Part shown: positions 27,106-34,103 of the stretch, piece by piece | Numbering within the stretch: position 1 is the first letter of the stretch | How the letters are laid out: the number at the start of each line of letters is the position of its first letter | DNA from: an uncultured Lachnospiraceae bacterium | GTDB lineage: Bacteria > Bacillota > Clostridia > Lachnospirales > Lachnospiraceae | Direction of reading: 5' to 3' | Assembly (NCBI GenBank): GCA_910585625.1 | Contig: CAJUFQ010000007.1 | Location: 43,937-107,936, forward strand | Length of the DNA stretch: 64,000 nucleotides | The notes under the pieces: generated by a model | Told to the model about the DNA's origin: nothing | The model's database searches: none | Seen by the model: only the letters and a program-made list of their open reading frames with translations | Program-made: the position numbers and the translations under genes

Positions 27106-27106
27106 T

Positions 27107-27124
27107 ATGTTAAATTTTTCACAC
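27107..27124. promoter_or_regulatory. Likely Rex operator
   Basis: ATGTTAAATTTTTCACAC matches 15 of 18 bases of the general Rex site TTGTTAANNNNTTAACAA when the spacer is ignored as ATTTTT-type. It ends one base before the -35 box of rex, so Rex could block its own promoter when NADH is low. Confidence 0.6.
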
Positions 27125-27125
27125 A

Positions 27126-27154
27126 TTGACATCCTCCGCCAGATTTATTATAAT
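27126..27154 (+). promoter_or_regulatory. Consensus sigma-A promoter of rex
   Basis: TTGACA, 17-base spacer, TATAAT: a perfect match. It lies 44 bases before the rex start and directly after the proposed Rex operator. Confidence 0.88.
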
Positions 27155-27197
27155 AAAAAGCAAGTGTATGCAGCAAGCCATAGTAGGAGGATAAGCC

Positions 27198-27842
27198 ATG
27201 GAGAAGGAAATATCTCAGGCAGTCATCCGCAGGATGCCAAGATATTACAGATATTTGGGAGAACTTTTGGACGATGGCGTGGAGCGGATTTCTTCGAATG
27301 AGCTGAGCGCGAGGATGCGTGTCACGGCGTCACAGATTCGGCAGGACCTGAACAATTTCGGAGGGTTTGGCCAGCAGGGGTACGGTTACAATGTGAAATA
27401 CCTTTACGATGAAATAGGCAATATATTGGGAATCAACCAGCGGCACAATATGATAGTCATAGGCGCCGGCAATTTGGGGCAGGCTCTTGCCAATTATGTG
27501 AATTTTGAGAAGCGGGGTTTTGTGATTATCGGCCTTTTCGATGTGGATCCCGCCTTGGAGGGAACCAGCGTGAGGGACATCAAAGTGCTGATGATGGATG
27601 AGCTGGAATCATTCGTGAAGGAACAGCCGGTGGATATTGCCGCACTGACCATGCCGAAGGAGCATGCCAAGAGAATTGCCAACATCCTGGTGGATTTGGG
27701 TATTAATGCGATTTGGAATTTTGCACACCTTGACCTGGAGCTGCCGGAACATGTAGTTGTGGAGAACGTACACCTCTCGGAGAGCCTGATGCAGCTGTCC
27801 TATAATATTGCAGACCAGAAAAAACTAACGGATAAGAAGTGA
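27198..27842 (+). CDS. rex: Redox-sensing transcriptional repressor Rex
   Basis: A 214-residue repressor that reads the NADH/NAD+ ratio and controls fermentation and hydrogen genes. The N-terminal winged helix covers residues 5-75 (SARMRVTASQIRQDLNNFGG is the recognition region). The NAD-binding fold has IGAGNLGQALANYVNF near residue 90, and the C-terminal helix that swaps between subunits carries NFAHLDLELPEHVVVENVHL. The ATG has an AGGAGG site. The matching operator just upstream suggests self-control. A coiled-coil gene follows after 4 bases. Confidence 0.97.
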   Translation: MEKEISQAVIRRMPRYYRYLGELLDDGVERISSNELSARMRVTASQIRQDLNNFGGFGQQGYGYNVKYLYDEIGNILGINQRHNMIVIGAGNLGQALANYVNFEKRGFVIIGLFDVDPALEGTSVRDIKVLMMDELESFVKEQPVDIAALTMPKEHAKRIANILVDLGINAIWNFAHLDLELPEHVVVENVHLSESLMQLSYNIADQKKLTDKK

Positions 27843-27846
27843 TGAT

Positions 27847-28458
27847 ATGGGAAAGAAGAAAAACACAATGCCGGGATTCCAGCAGCTCCTGCAAGGAAAG
27901 AAGATACCGCTTCTGATTTTAGATCAGAAATGGCATCAGCTGTTCCTGGACGACAAGCCGAAGGAGATTGAGCGGCTGGAACAGAAGCTCAATAAGCACC
28001 TGGCGACTCAGGGAAGGCTGAACCAGGAACTGAAAGAACTGAAAGTCTTAAAAACCAAGCTGATGAAGAACATTGTAGTGAATATGGATGAAATCGGCGA
28101 GCATGGGCAGGAGAGCAGGAAGCTGTCGGAAGACCGCCGCCTCATTACGGAAATCAACGATAAGATGGAGGATGAGGAAGTGCAGATGGAGAAACTGCAG
28201 GGGGAGATGGAAGAAGACAATTTCCTTCTGATGGTTCAGACCATGGAATACTGTTACCGGATCATGAACAGTAACGAGGCGGAGCGTGAGCAGCTGGTGG
28301 TGAAGATTGCCCAGATGCGGACAGAACTGAAGACAAAGATATACCGCAGGGAGTCGATTGAGGAGCAAAACAGAGGGATTTATGCGTATCTGCATGATAT
28401 TTTCGGCCCCCGGGTACTGGAGACATTCGATCTCAAGTACGAAGACGAGTATAAATAA
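27847..28458 (+). CDS. Coiled-coil protein of unknown function
   Basis: A 203-residue soluble protein, nearly all helical and highly charged. The N terminus MGKKKNTMPGFQQLLQGKKIP is basic. Residues of about 40-180 hold two long coiled coils (ERLEQKLNKHLATQGRLNQE; EVQMEKLQGEMEEDNFLL). The tail IYAYLHDIFGPRVLETFDLK could be a small folded end. No catalytic motif is seen and I do not recognise the family. It is 4 bases after rex and ends just before a terminator, so it is the last gene of the rex transcript. A role linked to Rex cannot be shown. Confidence 0.8.
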   Translation: MGKKKNTMPGFQQLLQGKKIPLLILDQKWHQLFLDDKPKEIERLEQKLNKHLATQGRLNQELKELKVLKTKLMKNIVVNMDEIGEHGQESRKLSEDRRLITEINDKMEDEEVQMEKLQGEMEEDNFLLMVQTMEYCYRIMNSNEAEREQLVVKIAQMRTELKTKIYRRESIEEQNRGIYAYLHDIFGPRVLETFDLKYEDEYK

Positions 28459-28506
28459 ACAGTCCAGACGCGCCTCCAAAGGCGGCACGTCTGGATTGTT
28501 ATTTTT
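28459..28506 (+). terminator. Terminator of the rex transcript
   Basis: AACAGTCCAGACG and CGTCTGGATTGTT pair around an inner GCC/GGC stem, followed by ATTTTT. It ends only 14 bases before the next ATG, so the NAD(P)HX gene must rely on readthrough or a promoter I cannot see. Confidence 0.8.
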
Positions 28507-28519
28507 GAGGAGGCAGAAA

Positions 28520-30079
28520 ATGAGGATTTTGGTTGACAGCGCACAGATGAAGCAGTGTGACAGGAACACGATAGAGCATTTTGGCATACCTTCACTGGTG
28601 CTGATGGAACGCGCGGCTCTGGGCGTCACAGAGGAGATTGAGAGGCGGCTTGGCGCCTATCGTGCAAAGGCAGACCTAGGGGGAAGCGGATGGGCCCGGC
28701 CCCGGGCATATACGGCATTGGTGGCCTGCGGGTTTGGGAATAATGGCGGAGATGGGCTGGCGGTGGCAAGGATGCTCTGGCAGAAAGGTTATGCAGTCAC
28801 CGTTGTCATGCCGCCGGAGATGAAACGTATGTCAGAAGAGACGAAGGTACAGAGGGGCATTCTGGAAAAATATCAGATTCCCCTCTGCAGCCAGATGCCA
28901 GAAGGGGAGTTTGACGTGGTAGTGGACGCCCTGTTTGGCATTGGGCTTACCAGGGAGTTAACCGGGGAGTACCGTGAATATGTCAAAGAAATGAACGGGA
29001 AGCAGGGGCTGAAAGTAGCCGTGGATATTCCGTCGGGGATTCATGGCGACACAGGCGCGGTGATGGGCATAGGTTTTCAGGCGGATGTTACGGTGACGTT
29101 TGCTTTTGCCAAGCCAGGGCTGATGCTGTTTCCGGGTGCGGGGTATGCAGGGGAAGTGAAAGTCTGGGAAATTGGCATTGACAGGCATAGCTTTCTAACG
29201 GAGGAGCCGGATTTATTCTGCTTGGAGCCTGAGGATATGGCCGGGATCCCGGCACGCAGGACGCGTACCAATAAGGGAAGTTATGGGAAAGTCCTCACGA
29301 TTGCGGGGCAGAAAAACATGGCTGGCGCAGCGTTTCTGAGCGCGAAGGCATCGTACCTTACCGGGGCAGGGCTGGTAAAAGTGATGACGCCGGAGGAAAA
29401 CCGGGTTATCCTGCAGCAGCTCCTGCCGGAGGCAATTCTGGAGACGTATGCAGATGCGTCGGAAAATCTGCACGATTCCCTGGCCTGGGCATCTGTAATT
29501 GTGGCAGGGCCGGGACTGGGTACGGGAGCCAAGGCAGAGGCGCTGATCCAGGAAGTCTTAGAGCGTGCAAAGGTTCCGCTGATCCTGGATGCGGATGGAC
29601 TGAATATCGTGGCCAAGCACCAGGGCTGGCTTAGGGGGGCCAAGGGTACAGTGATTGTGACGCCGCATTTAGGCGAGATGGCCAGGCTTACCGGCAAGAG
29701 CGTACCATCCATACAAGAAAGCATGATAGGCATTGCAAGGGAGTTTGCGCAGGAAAACCAGGTCATATGCGTACTGAAAGATGCGAGGACAGTCACAGCT
29801 CTGCCAGACGGCAGGGCGTGGGTGAATGCCAGCGGCAATAACGGCATGGCGACGGCGGGGGCAGGAGATGTCTTGACCGGGATAATTTCCGGGCTGGCTG
29901 CGCAGGGCATGGATCCACAGCGCGCAGCGCCTATGGGAGTATATCTCCATGGGCTTGCCGGGGATGTGCAGGCTGCAGGCCAGGGACGCTATGGGCTGAT
30001 GGCACAGGATATTTTAGCGGGGATTGCGCGCGTGATGGCAGATGTGCCGGATTCTGGCCGGATACGGCCAATCCGCTGA
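28520..30079 (+). CDS. nnr: Bifunctional NAD(P)H-hydrate epimerase / ADP-dependent dehydratase
   Basis: A 519-residue repair enzyme for damaged NADH and NADPH. The start at 28520 follows GAGGAGG; the open frame extends further up into the previous gene but without support. Residues 1-220 are the epimerase: VDSAQMKQCDRNTIEHFGIP, CGFGNNGGDGLAVARML and VVDALFGIGL. Residues from about 235 are the dehydratase: GSYGKVLTIAGQKNMAGAAF, LDADGLNIV and the nucleotide loop GNNGMATAGAGDVLTGII. Length and motifs are normal. The end of the gene lies 16 bases before the alanine racemase start, so the two are probably co-transcribed, a common arrangement in Firmicutes. Confidence 0.96.
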   Translation: MRILVDSAQMKQCDRNTIEHFGIPSLVLMERAALGVTEEIERRLGAYRAKADLGGSGWARPRAYTALVACGFGNNGGDGLAVARMLWQKGYAVTVVMPPEMKRMSEETKVQRGILEKYQIPLCSQMPEGEFDVVVDALFGIGLTRELTGEYREYVKEMNGKQGLKVAVDIPSGIHGDTGAVMGIGFQADVTVTFAFAKPGLMLFPGAGYAGEVKVWEIGIDRHSFLTEEPDLFCLEPEDMAGIPARRTRTNKGSYGKVLTIAGQKNMAGAAFLSAKASYLTGAGLVKVMTPEENRVILQQLLPEAILETYADASENLHDSLAWASVIVAGPGLGTGAKAEALIQEVLERAKVPLILDADGLNIVAKHQGWLRGAKGTVIVTPHLGEMARLTGKSVPSIQESMIGIAREFAQENQVICVLKDARTVTALPDGRAWVNASGNNGMATAGAGDVLTGIISGLAAQGMDPQRAAPMGVYLHGLAGDVQAAGQGRYGLMAQDILAGIARVMADVPDSGRIRPIR

Positions 30080-30095
30080 GAAAGGAAGTTTTGAA

Positions 30096-31265
30096 ATGGA
30101 AACATATAGCAGGGTCTATGCAGAGATAGATTTGGATGCCATCGTCCACAATATGAAACAAATGCAGCAGAATATCAGCAGTGGCGCAAAAATTATGGGG
30201 GTGATTAAGACAGACGGCTACGGCCATGGGGCAGTGCCGATTGGGCGGGAGCTGGAGAAGCTTGATATTATCTGGGGGTATGCCACGGCAACGGCGGAGG
30301 AAGCAAAGATCCTGCGCAGGAATGGGATGGAAAAGCCCATTTTGGTGCTGGGTGCGACCTTTCCGGAAAGTTACAAAGCGTTGGCAGAGCAGGGAATCCG
30401 TGCAACGGTGTTCTCCTTGCGCCAGGCACAGGCATTGGAGCAGTCTGCCGGGGAATCGGGAGGCAAGATTACCGTCCACGTCAAGATTGACACAGGATTG
30501 AGCCGTCTGGGTTTTCAGGTAGGCGAGGAAGCTGCAGATGAAATCGCACAGATTTCGGCAATGCCGCATATTGTAATAGAGGGAATGTTTACGCATTTTG
30601 CCAAAGCGGATGCCAGGGATAAGGCTATGGCGGATAGGCAGATGAAGGAGTTCAGCAGGATGGAACGGATGCTGGCAGAGAGGGGTGTCCGGCCGCCTGT
30701 CCTGCATTGTGCTAACAGCGCGGCAATAATTGACATGCCAGAGGCCAGCATGAACGTGGTGCGCGCGGGTATCAGCTTATATGGCATGTGGCCATCGGAT
30801 GAGGTGAATCAGGAAAGGGTCAATCTGCAGCCTGCGCTGTCCCTAAAGAGCCAGATCATATTCCTCAAAGAGCTGGAGGCAGGGCGTACAATCAGCTATG
30901 GGGCTACCTATGAGACAAAAGGAAGGCAGCGGATTGCGACGATCCCCGTCGGTTATGGGGACGGTTATCCAAGAAGCCTTTCGAATAAAGGTTATGTGCT
31001 GGTTCATGGGAAGCGCGCCCCGATCCGCGGAAGGATTTGCATGGATCAGTTCATGGTGGACGTTACCCATATTCCCGAAGCAAGGGAAGGGGATTCCGTT
31101 ATTTTGGTAGGAAGGGACGGCGGCGAATCCATTACCATGGAAGAAATCGGGGAGCTTTCCGGAAGGTTTAACTATGAATTTGCCTGCGATTTGGGAAAGC
31201 GGATACCGCGTGTCTATCTGAAAGGCGGCAGGGTTACAGAGAGAAAGGATTATTTCGGAGAGTAA
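30096..31265 (+). CDS. alr: Alanine racemase
   Basis: A 389-residue pyridoxal-phosphate enzyme that makes D-alanine for peptidoglycan. The start at 30096 is chosen for AAAGGAAG upstream and the usual opening SRVYAEIDLDAIVHN; the frame is open further upstream. Lys38 (VIKTDGYGHGA) holds the cofactor, and the second catalytic residue is Tyr in SYGATYETKG. The substrate and cofactor loops HVKIDTGLSRLGF and RAGISLYGMWPS are intact. It precedes mazF, as alr precedes ndoA in Bacillus. Confidence 0.97.
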   Translation: METYSRVYAEIDLDAIVHNMKQMQQNISSGAKIMGVIKTDGYGHGAVPIGRELEKLDIIWGYATATAEEAKILRRNGMEKPILVLGATFPESYKALAEQGIRATVFSLRQAQALEQSAGESGGKITVHVKIDTGLSRLGFQVGEEAADEIAQISAMPHIVIEGMFTHFAKADARDKAMADRQMKEFSRMERMLAERGVRPPVLHCANSAAIIDMPEASMNVVRAGISLYGMWPSDEVNQERVNLQPALSLKSQIIFLKELEAGRTISYGATYETKGRQRIATIPVGYGDGYPRSLSNKGYVLVHGKRAPIRGRICMDQFMVDVTHIPEAREGDSVILVGRDGGESITMEEIGELSGRFNYEFACDLGKRIPRVYLKGGRVTERKDYFGE

Positions 31266-31333
31266 AACTGAATACACACGAAAAAATTGGGAATAATAGG
31301 AAACAGCCTATAAAGTTTTGGAGTGTGATAAAA

Positions 31334-31681
31334 GTGGTAATTCATAGAGGAGATATTTATTATGCAGATTTGCGCCCGGTGGTTGGCTCAGAGCAGGGCG
31401 GCGTCCGCCCGGTGCTGATTATTCAGAATGATGTCGGCAACCGCCATAGCCCTACGGTAATCTGTGCGGCCATCACATCGAAGATGAACAAAGCGAAGCT
31501 TCCTACCCATGTGGAACTGGAAGCAGGGAAATACGAGCTGGTGAAGGATTCCGTTGTCTTGCTGGAGCAGCTTCGGACGATTGATAAACAGAGGCTCAAA
31601 GACAAAATCTGCCGTCTGGACAGTGAAATTTTGAAAAAAGTGGACAGAGCGCTTGAAATCAGTCTTGAATTGTATACATAA
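31334..31681 (+). CDS. MazF/EndoA-type mRNA interferase, no antitoxin gene beside it
   Basis: A 115-residue endoribonuclease of the PemK/MazF family, close to Bacillus EndoA (NdoA), which cuts mRNA at short U-rich sites. Shared segments are RGDIYYADLRPVVGSEQGGV, RPVLIIQND, GNRHSPTVICAAITS, KLPTHVELEAGKY and VLLEQLRTIDKQRLKDKI. The catalytic Arg (VRPVLII) and Thr (AITS) are kept. I use the GTG at 31334, since GGAG lies 10 bases upstream; a GTG three codons earlier is too close. In Bacillus the antitoxin gene sits between alr and ndoA; here that gap is 68 bases and holds none. Confidence 0.93.
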   Translation: MVIHRGDIYYADLRPVVGSEQGGVRPVLIIQNDVGNRHSPTVICAAITSKMNKAKLPTHVELEAGKYELVKDSVVLLEQLRTIDKQRLKDKICRLDSEILKKVDRALEISLELYT

Positions 31682-31683
31682 AT

Positions 31684-31718
31684 CTTGACTAATATACCGC
31701 AAAATGGTATATTTCAAG
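31684..31718 (+). promoter_or_regulatory. Promoter with a long inverted repeat, for the CNNM/CorC gene
   Basis: TTGACT (31685), 17-base spacer, TATATT (31708). A perfect repeat AATATACC/GGTATATT (31691, 31706) fills the spacer and -10 box, with outer arms CTTGA and TCAAG. The dyad would suit a repressor. It starts right after the mazF stop. The gap to the gene start is about 55 bases. Confidence 0.6.
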
Positions 31719-31768
31719 TGTTTGCTGAAATGAGCAGGAGAGTACTGAGAGAAAAAGGAGTCAGAAGA

Positions 31769-33121
31769 ATGGATGATGGCGCGAGCCCTGCCATAGGGTT
31801 AGTGGTATTTTTAGTGTTGACGGTTGTAAACGGGCTGTTATATGGGTTTCTCACAGCCCTGGAAGAGACTGGCGAGAGCCAGATACAGAAGAAGGCGGAC
31901 AGCGGGCATAAACACGCGGACTGGCTGCTGGAGGTCAGGAACGACCCTTACAAGGTCAGGCATGCAATTCAGATTATGACGGCATTTGTCAGCAGTATCT
32001 TTGGCATCTGCCTGATACGCCTGCTGGGGAACGCCCTGATCTTATATTTCCTGGAAGAAGGGGAGGCCGCTTACCTGAGGATTTTGTGCTATGCCGCCGC
32101 GGCCGTGCTGGGTATTTTCCTGTTTGCGGTCTTGGGAATTATCGCGCCGCAGAAAATCGCGGCCAGGAAATCTGAGAAGTGGCTGTTTGCCGTAGCTGGC
32201 ATTGTCCGTGTGATGGCATGTGCCGTAAAGCCATATACTTTTTTGGCGGAAGCCGTTTCTAACCTTGTGGTGCGGATCGTGGGAGTCGATCCCAATGCCA
32301 GTTTTGACGATGTGACGGAGGAAGAGATTATTTCCATGGTCAATGAGGGGCATGAACAGGGCGTGCTGCAGGCAAGCGAAGCGGAGATGATCCACAATAT
32401 CTTTGAGTTTGACGATAAGGAAGCCAAAGATATAATGACCCACCGCAAGAATGTGGCGGCGGTGGATGGGAGCATGCAGCTGTGCGAGGTTCTTGAGTTC
32501 GTCCTTGGAGGAAGCAATTCAAGGTTCCCGGTGTACCGTGAGGACATCGACAATATCATAGGCATTATACATATGAAGGACGTGATGATTGAGAGCAGGA
32601 AGGAGCAGTACCTGAACTGGAGAGTGCAGGACATCCCGGGGCTGGTGCGGGAAGCCGTGTTCATTCCGGAGACGAGGAACATAAATGATTTGTTCAAAAT
32701 GATGCAGTCCCAGAAAAACCATATGGCCGTAGTGGTCGATGAATATGGGCAGACGGCCGGGATTGTGGCAATGGAAGATATCCTGGAAGAAATTGTGGGG
32801 AATATCTTGGACGAGTACGATGAGGAAGAGACAGCGATTGTCCATCAGGAAGACGGAAGCTATCTCATGAGCGGGATGGCGTCTTTTGATGAGGTGTGCG
32901 GACTTTTGCAGATTACCGTGGAAGAACAGGATTTTGAGACCCTCAATGGTTTCCTTATCTCCCTGATTGGCAAGATACCCGCAGACCATGAACGGTTCCA
33001 GCTGAAGTTCCAGGGATGGGAGTTTGAGGTGTCGGCGGTGAGGGATAAGATGATCCACACGGTGAAGGTTACGAAGGTTTCCGAGGAAGAGGCACAGGGC
33101 GACGGAGAAAATGAGAAATAG
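31769..33121 (+). CDS. CNNM/CorC-type membrane protein (hemolysin C family)
   Basis: A 450-residue protein with the layout of divalent-cation (mainly magnesium or cobalt) efflux proteins. I place the start at 31769, where GGAG lies upstream; the open frame goes back to 31685, into the promoter. The CNNM (DUF21) membrane part covers residues 10-190 with three to four helices. Two CBS motifs follow (MTHRKNVAAVDGSMQLCEV; NHMAVVVDEYGQTAGIVAME). A CorC_HlyC domain closes the protein. The old name hemolysin is misleading; no toxin role is implied. Confidence 0.9.
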   Translation: MDDGASPAIGLVVFLVLTVVNGLLYGFLTALEETGESQIQKKADSGHKHADWLLEVRNDPYKVRHAIQIMTAFVSSIFGICLIRLLGNALILYFLEEGEAAYLRILCYAAAAVLGIFLFAVLGIIAPQKIAARKSEKWLFAVAGIVRVMACAVKPYTFLAEAVSNLVVRIVGVDPNASFDDVTEEEIISMVNEGHEQGVLQASEAEMIHNIFEFDDKEAKDIMTHRKNVAAVDGSMQLCEVLEFVLGGSNSRFPVYREDIDNIIGIIHMKDVMIESRKEQYLNWRVQDIPGLVREAVFIPETRNINDLFKMMQSQKNHMAVVVDEYGQTAGIVAMEDILEEIVGNILDEYDEEETAIVHQEDGSYLMSGMASFDEVCGLLQITVEEQDFETLNGFLISLIGKIPADHERFQLKFQGWEFEVSAVRDKMIHTVKVTKVSEEEAQGDGENEK

Positions 33122-33162
33122 CATTGTAACATAGCAAACAGAAAGAGAAAAGAGGAGAAAAA

Positions 33163-33891
33163 ATGTCAGGACATTCTAAATTTGCAAACATCAAACATAA
33201 AAAAGAAAAAAACGATGCGGCGAAAGGCAAAATCTTTACGATTATCGGCAGGGAAATCGCGGTAGCGGTGAAAGAAGGCGGGCCAGATCCGGCCAATAAC
33301 AGCAGGCTGCGCGATGTGATAGCGAAAGCCAAAGCCAACAACATGCCCAACGACACGATTGACCGCGGCATCAAAAAAGCTGCCGGGGATGCCAGTGCCG
33401 TAAATTATGAGTTTGTATCTTATGAGGGCTACGGGCCAAATGGGACGGCGATTATCGTGGACGCGCTGACGGACAATAAGAACCGGACGGCCGCTAATGT
33501 ACGAAATGCATTCACCAAAGGATATGGGAATGTGGGGACTCCGGGCTGCGTTTCCTATATGTTCGATAAGAAGGGACAGATTATCATCGACAAGGAAGAG
33601 TGTGAGATGGATGCGGACGACCTGATGATGATGGCCTTGGATGCCGGGGCGGAGGATTTCTCAGAGGAGGAGGACAGCTTTGAGGTTGTCACGGCCCCGG
33701 ACGATTTCAGCAAAGTCCGCGAGGCTTTGGAGGTGGCAGGCATTGCCATGGCGTCTGCGGAGGTGACAATGATTCCCCAGACCTGGGTGGAACTCACGGA
33801 CGAGACAGCCATCAAGAATCTGCAGAAAACGTTGGATTTATTGGATGAGGACGACGACGTCCAGGCGGTATACCATAATTGGGATGAATAA
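33163..33891 (+). CDS. YebC/PmpR family regulatory protein
   Basis: A 242-residue protein of the YebC family (TACO1 in mitochondria). It opens MSGHSKFANIKHKKEKNDA, the family signature, and keeps NNMPNDTIDRGIKKA, YEGYGPNGTAIIVDALTDN and the C-terminal AEVTMIPQTW. Members have been described as DNA-binding regulators and, for a close group, as translation factors that help ribosomes through proline runs; which applies here cannot be told. It has a GAGGAG site and its own terminator. Confidence 0.95.
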   Translation: MSGHSKFANIKHKKEKNDAAKGKIFTIIGREIAVAVKEGGPDPANNSRLRDVIAKAKANNMPNDTIDRGIKKAAGDASAVNYEFVSYEGYGPNGTAIIVDALTDNKNRTAANVRNAFTKGYGNVGTPGCVSYMFDKKGQIIIDKEECEMDADDLMMMALDAGAEDFSEEEDSFEVVTAPDDFSKVREALEVAGIAMASAEVTMIPQTWVELTDETAIKNLQKTLDLLDEDDDVQAVYHNWDE

Positions 33892-33896
33892 GAAAC

Positions 33897-33944
33897 GATA
33901 GCTACAGCGGCGTCCAGAGATAGGGGATGCCGCTTTTTGCTATC
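33897..33944 (+). terminator. Terminator after the YebC gene
   Basis: Nested stems GATAGC/GCTATC and AGCGGC/GCCGCT with TTTTT after the inner stem. It lies directly after the YebC stop. Confidence 0.85.
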
Positions 33945-33993
33945 TAATCTGTGATAAATATACAAGAAAAGAAGCAAAAAGAATAAAATTCTG

Positions 33994-34023
33994 TTGATTT
34001 CCCACTATATTTCAGTTTATAAT
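33994..34023 (+). promoter_or_regulatory. Promoter of the large GH59-like gene
   Basis: TTGATT, 18-base spacer, TATAAT, 80 bases before the start codon. The leader then has two small stems, TGTGG/CCACA and GGCAC/GTGCC; they do not fit any riboswitch I know. Confidence 0.6.
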
Positions 34024-34103
34024 TATAGAAATATGTGGAAACCCACAAATTGGGCACGAAGGATGCTTGTGCCGGAAAATATGGAACATGGGAGGGATAA
34101 TCT

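Noticed and set aside
33945..34103. c-di-GMP or other riboswitch in the GH59-like leader
   Set aside because: Two small stems are present but none of the conserved GEMM bases were found.
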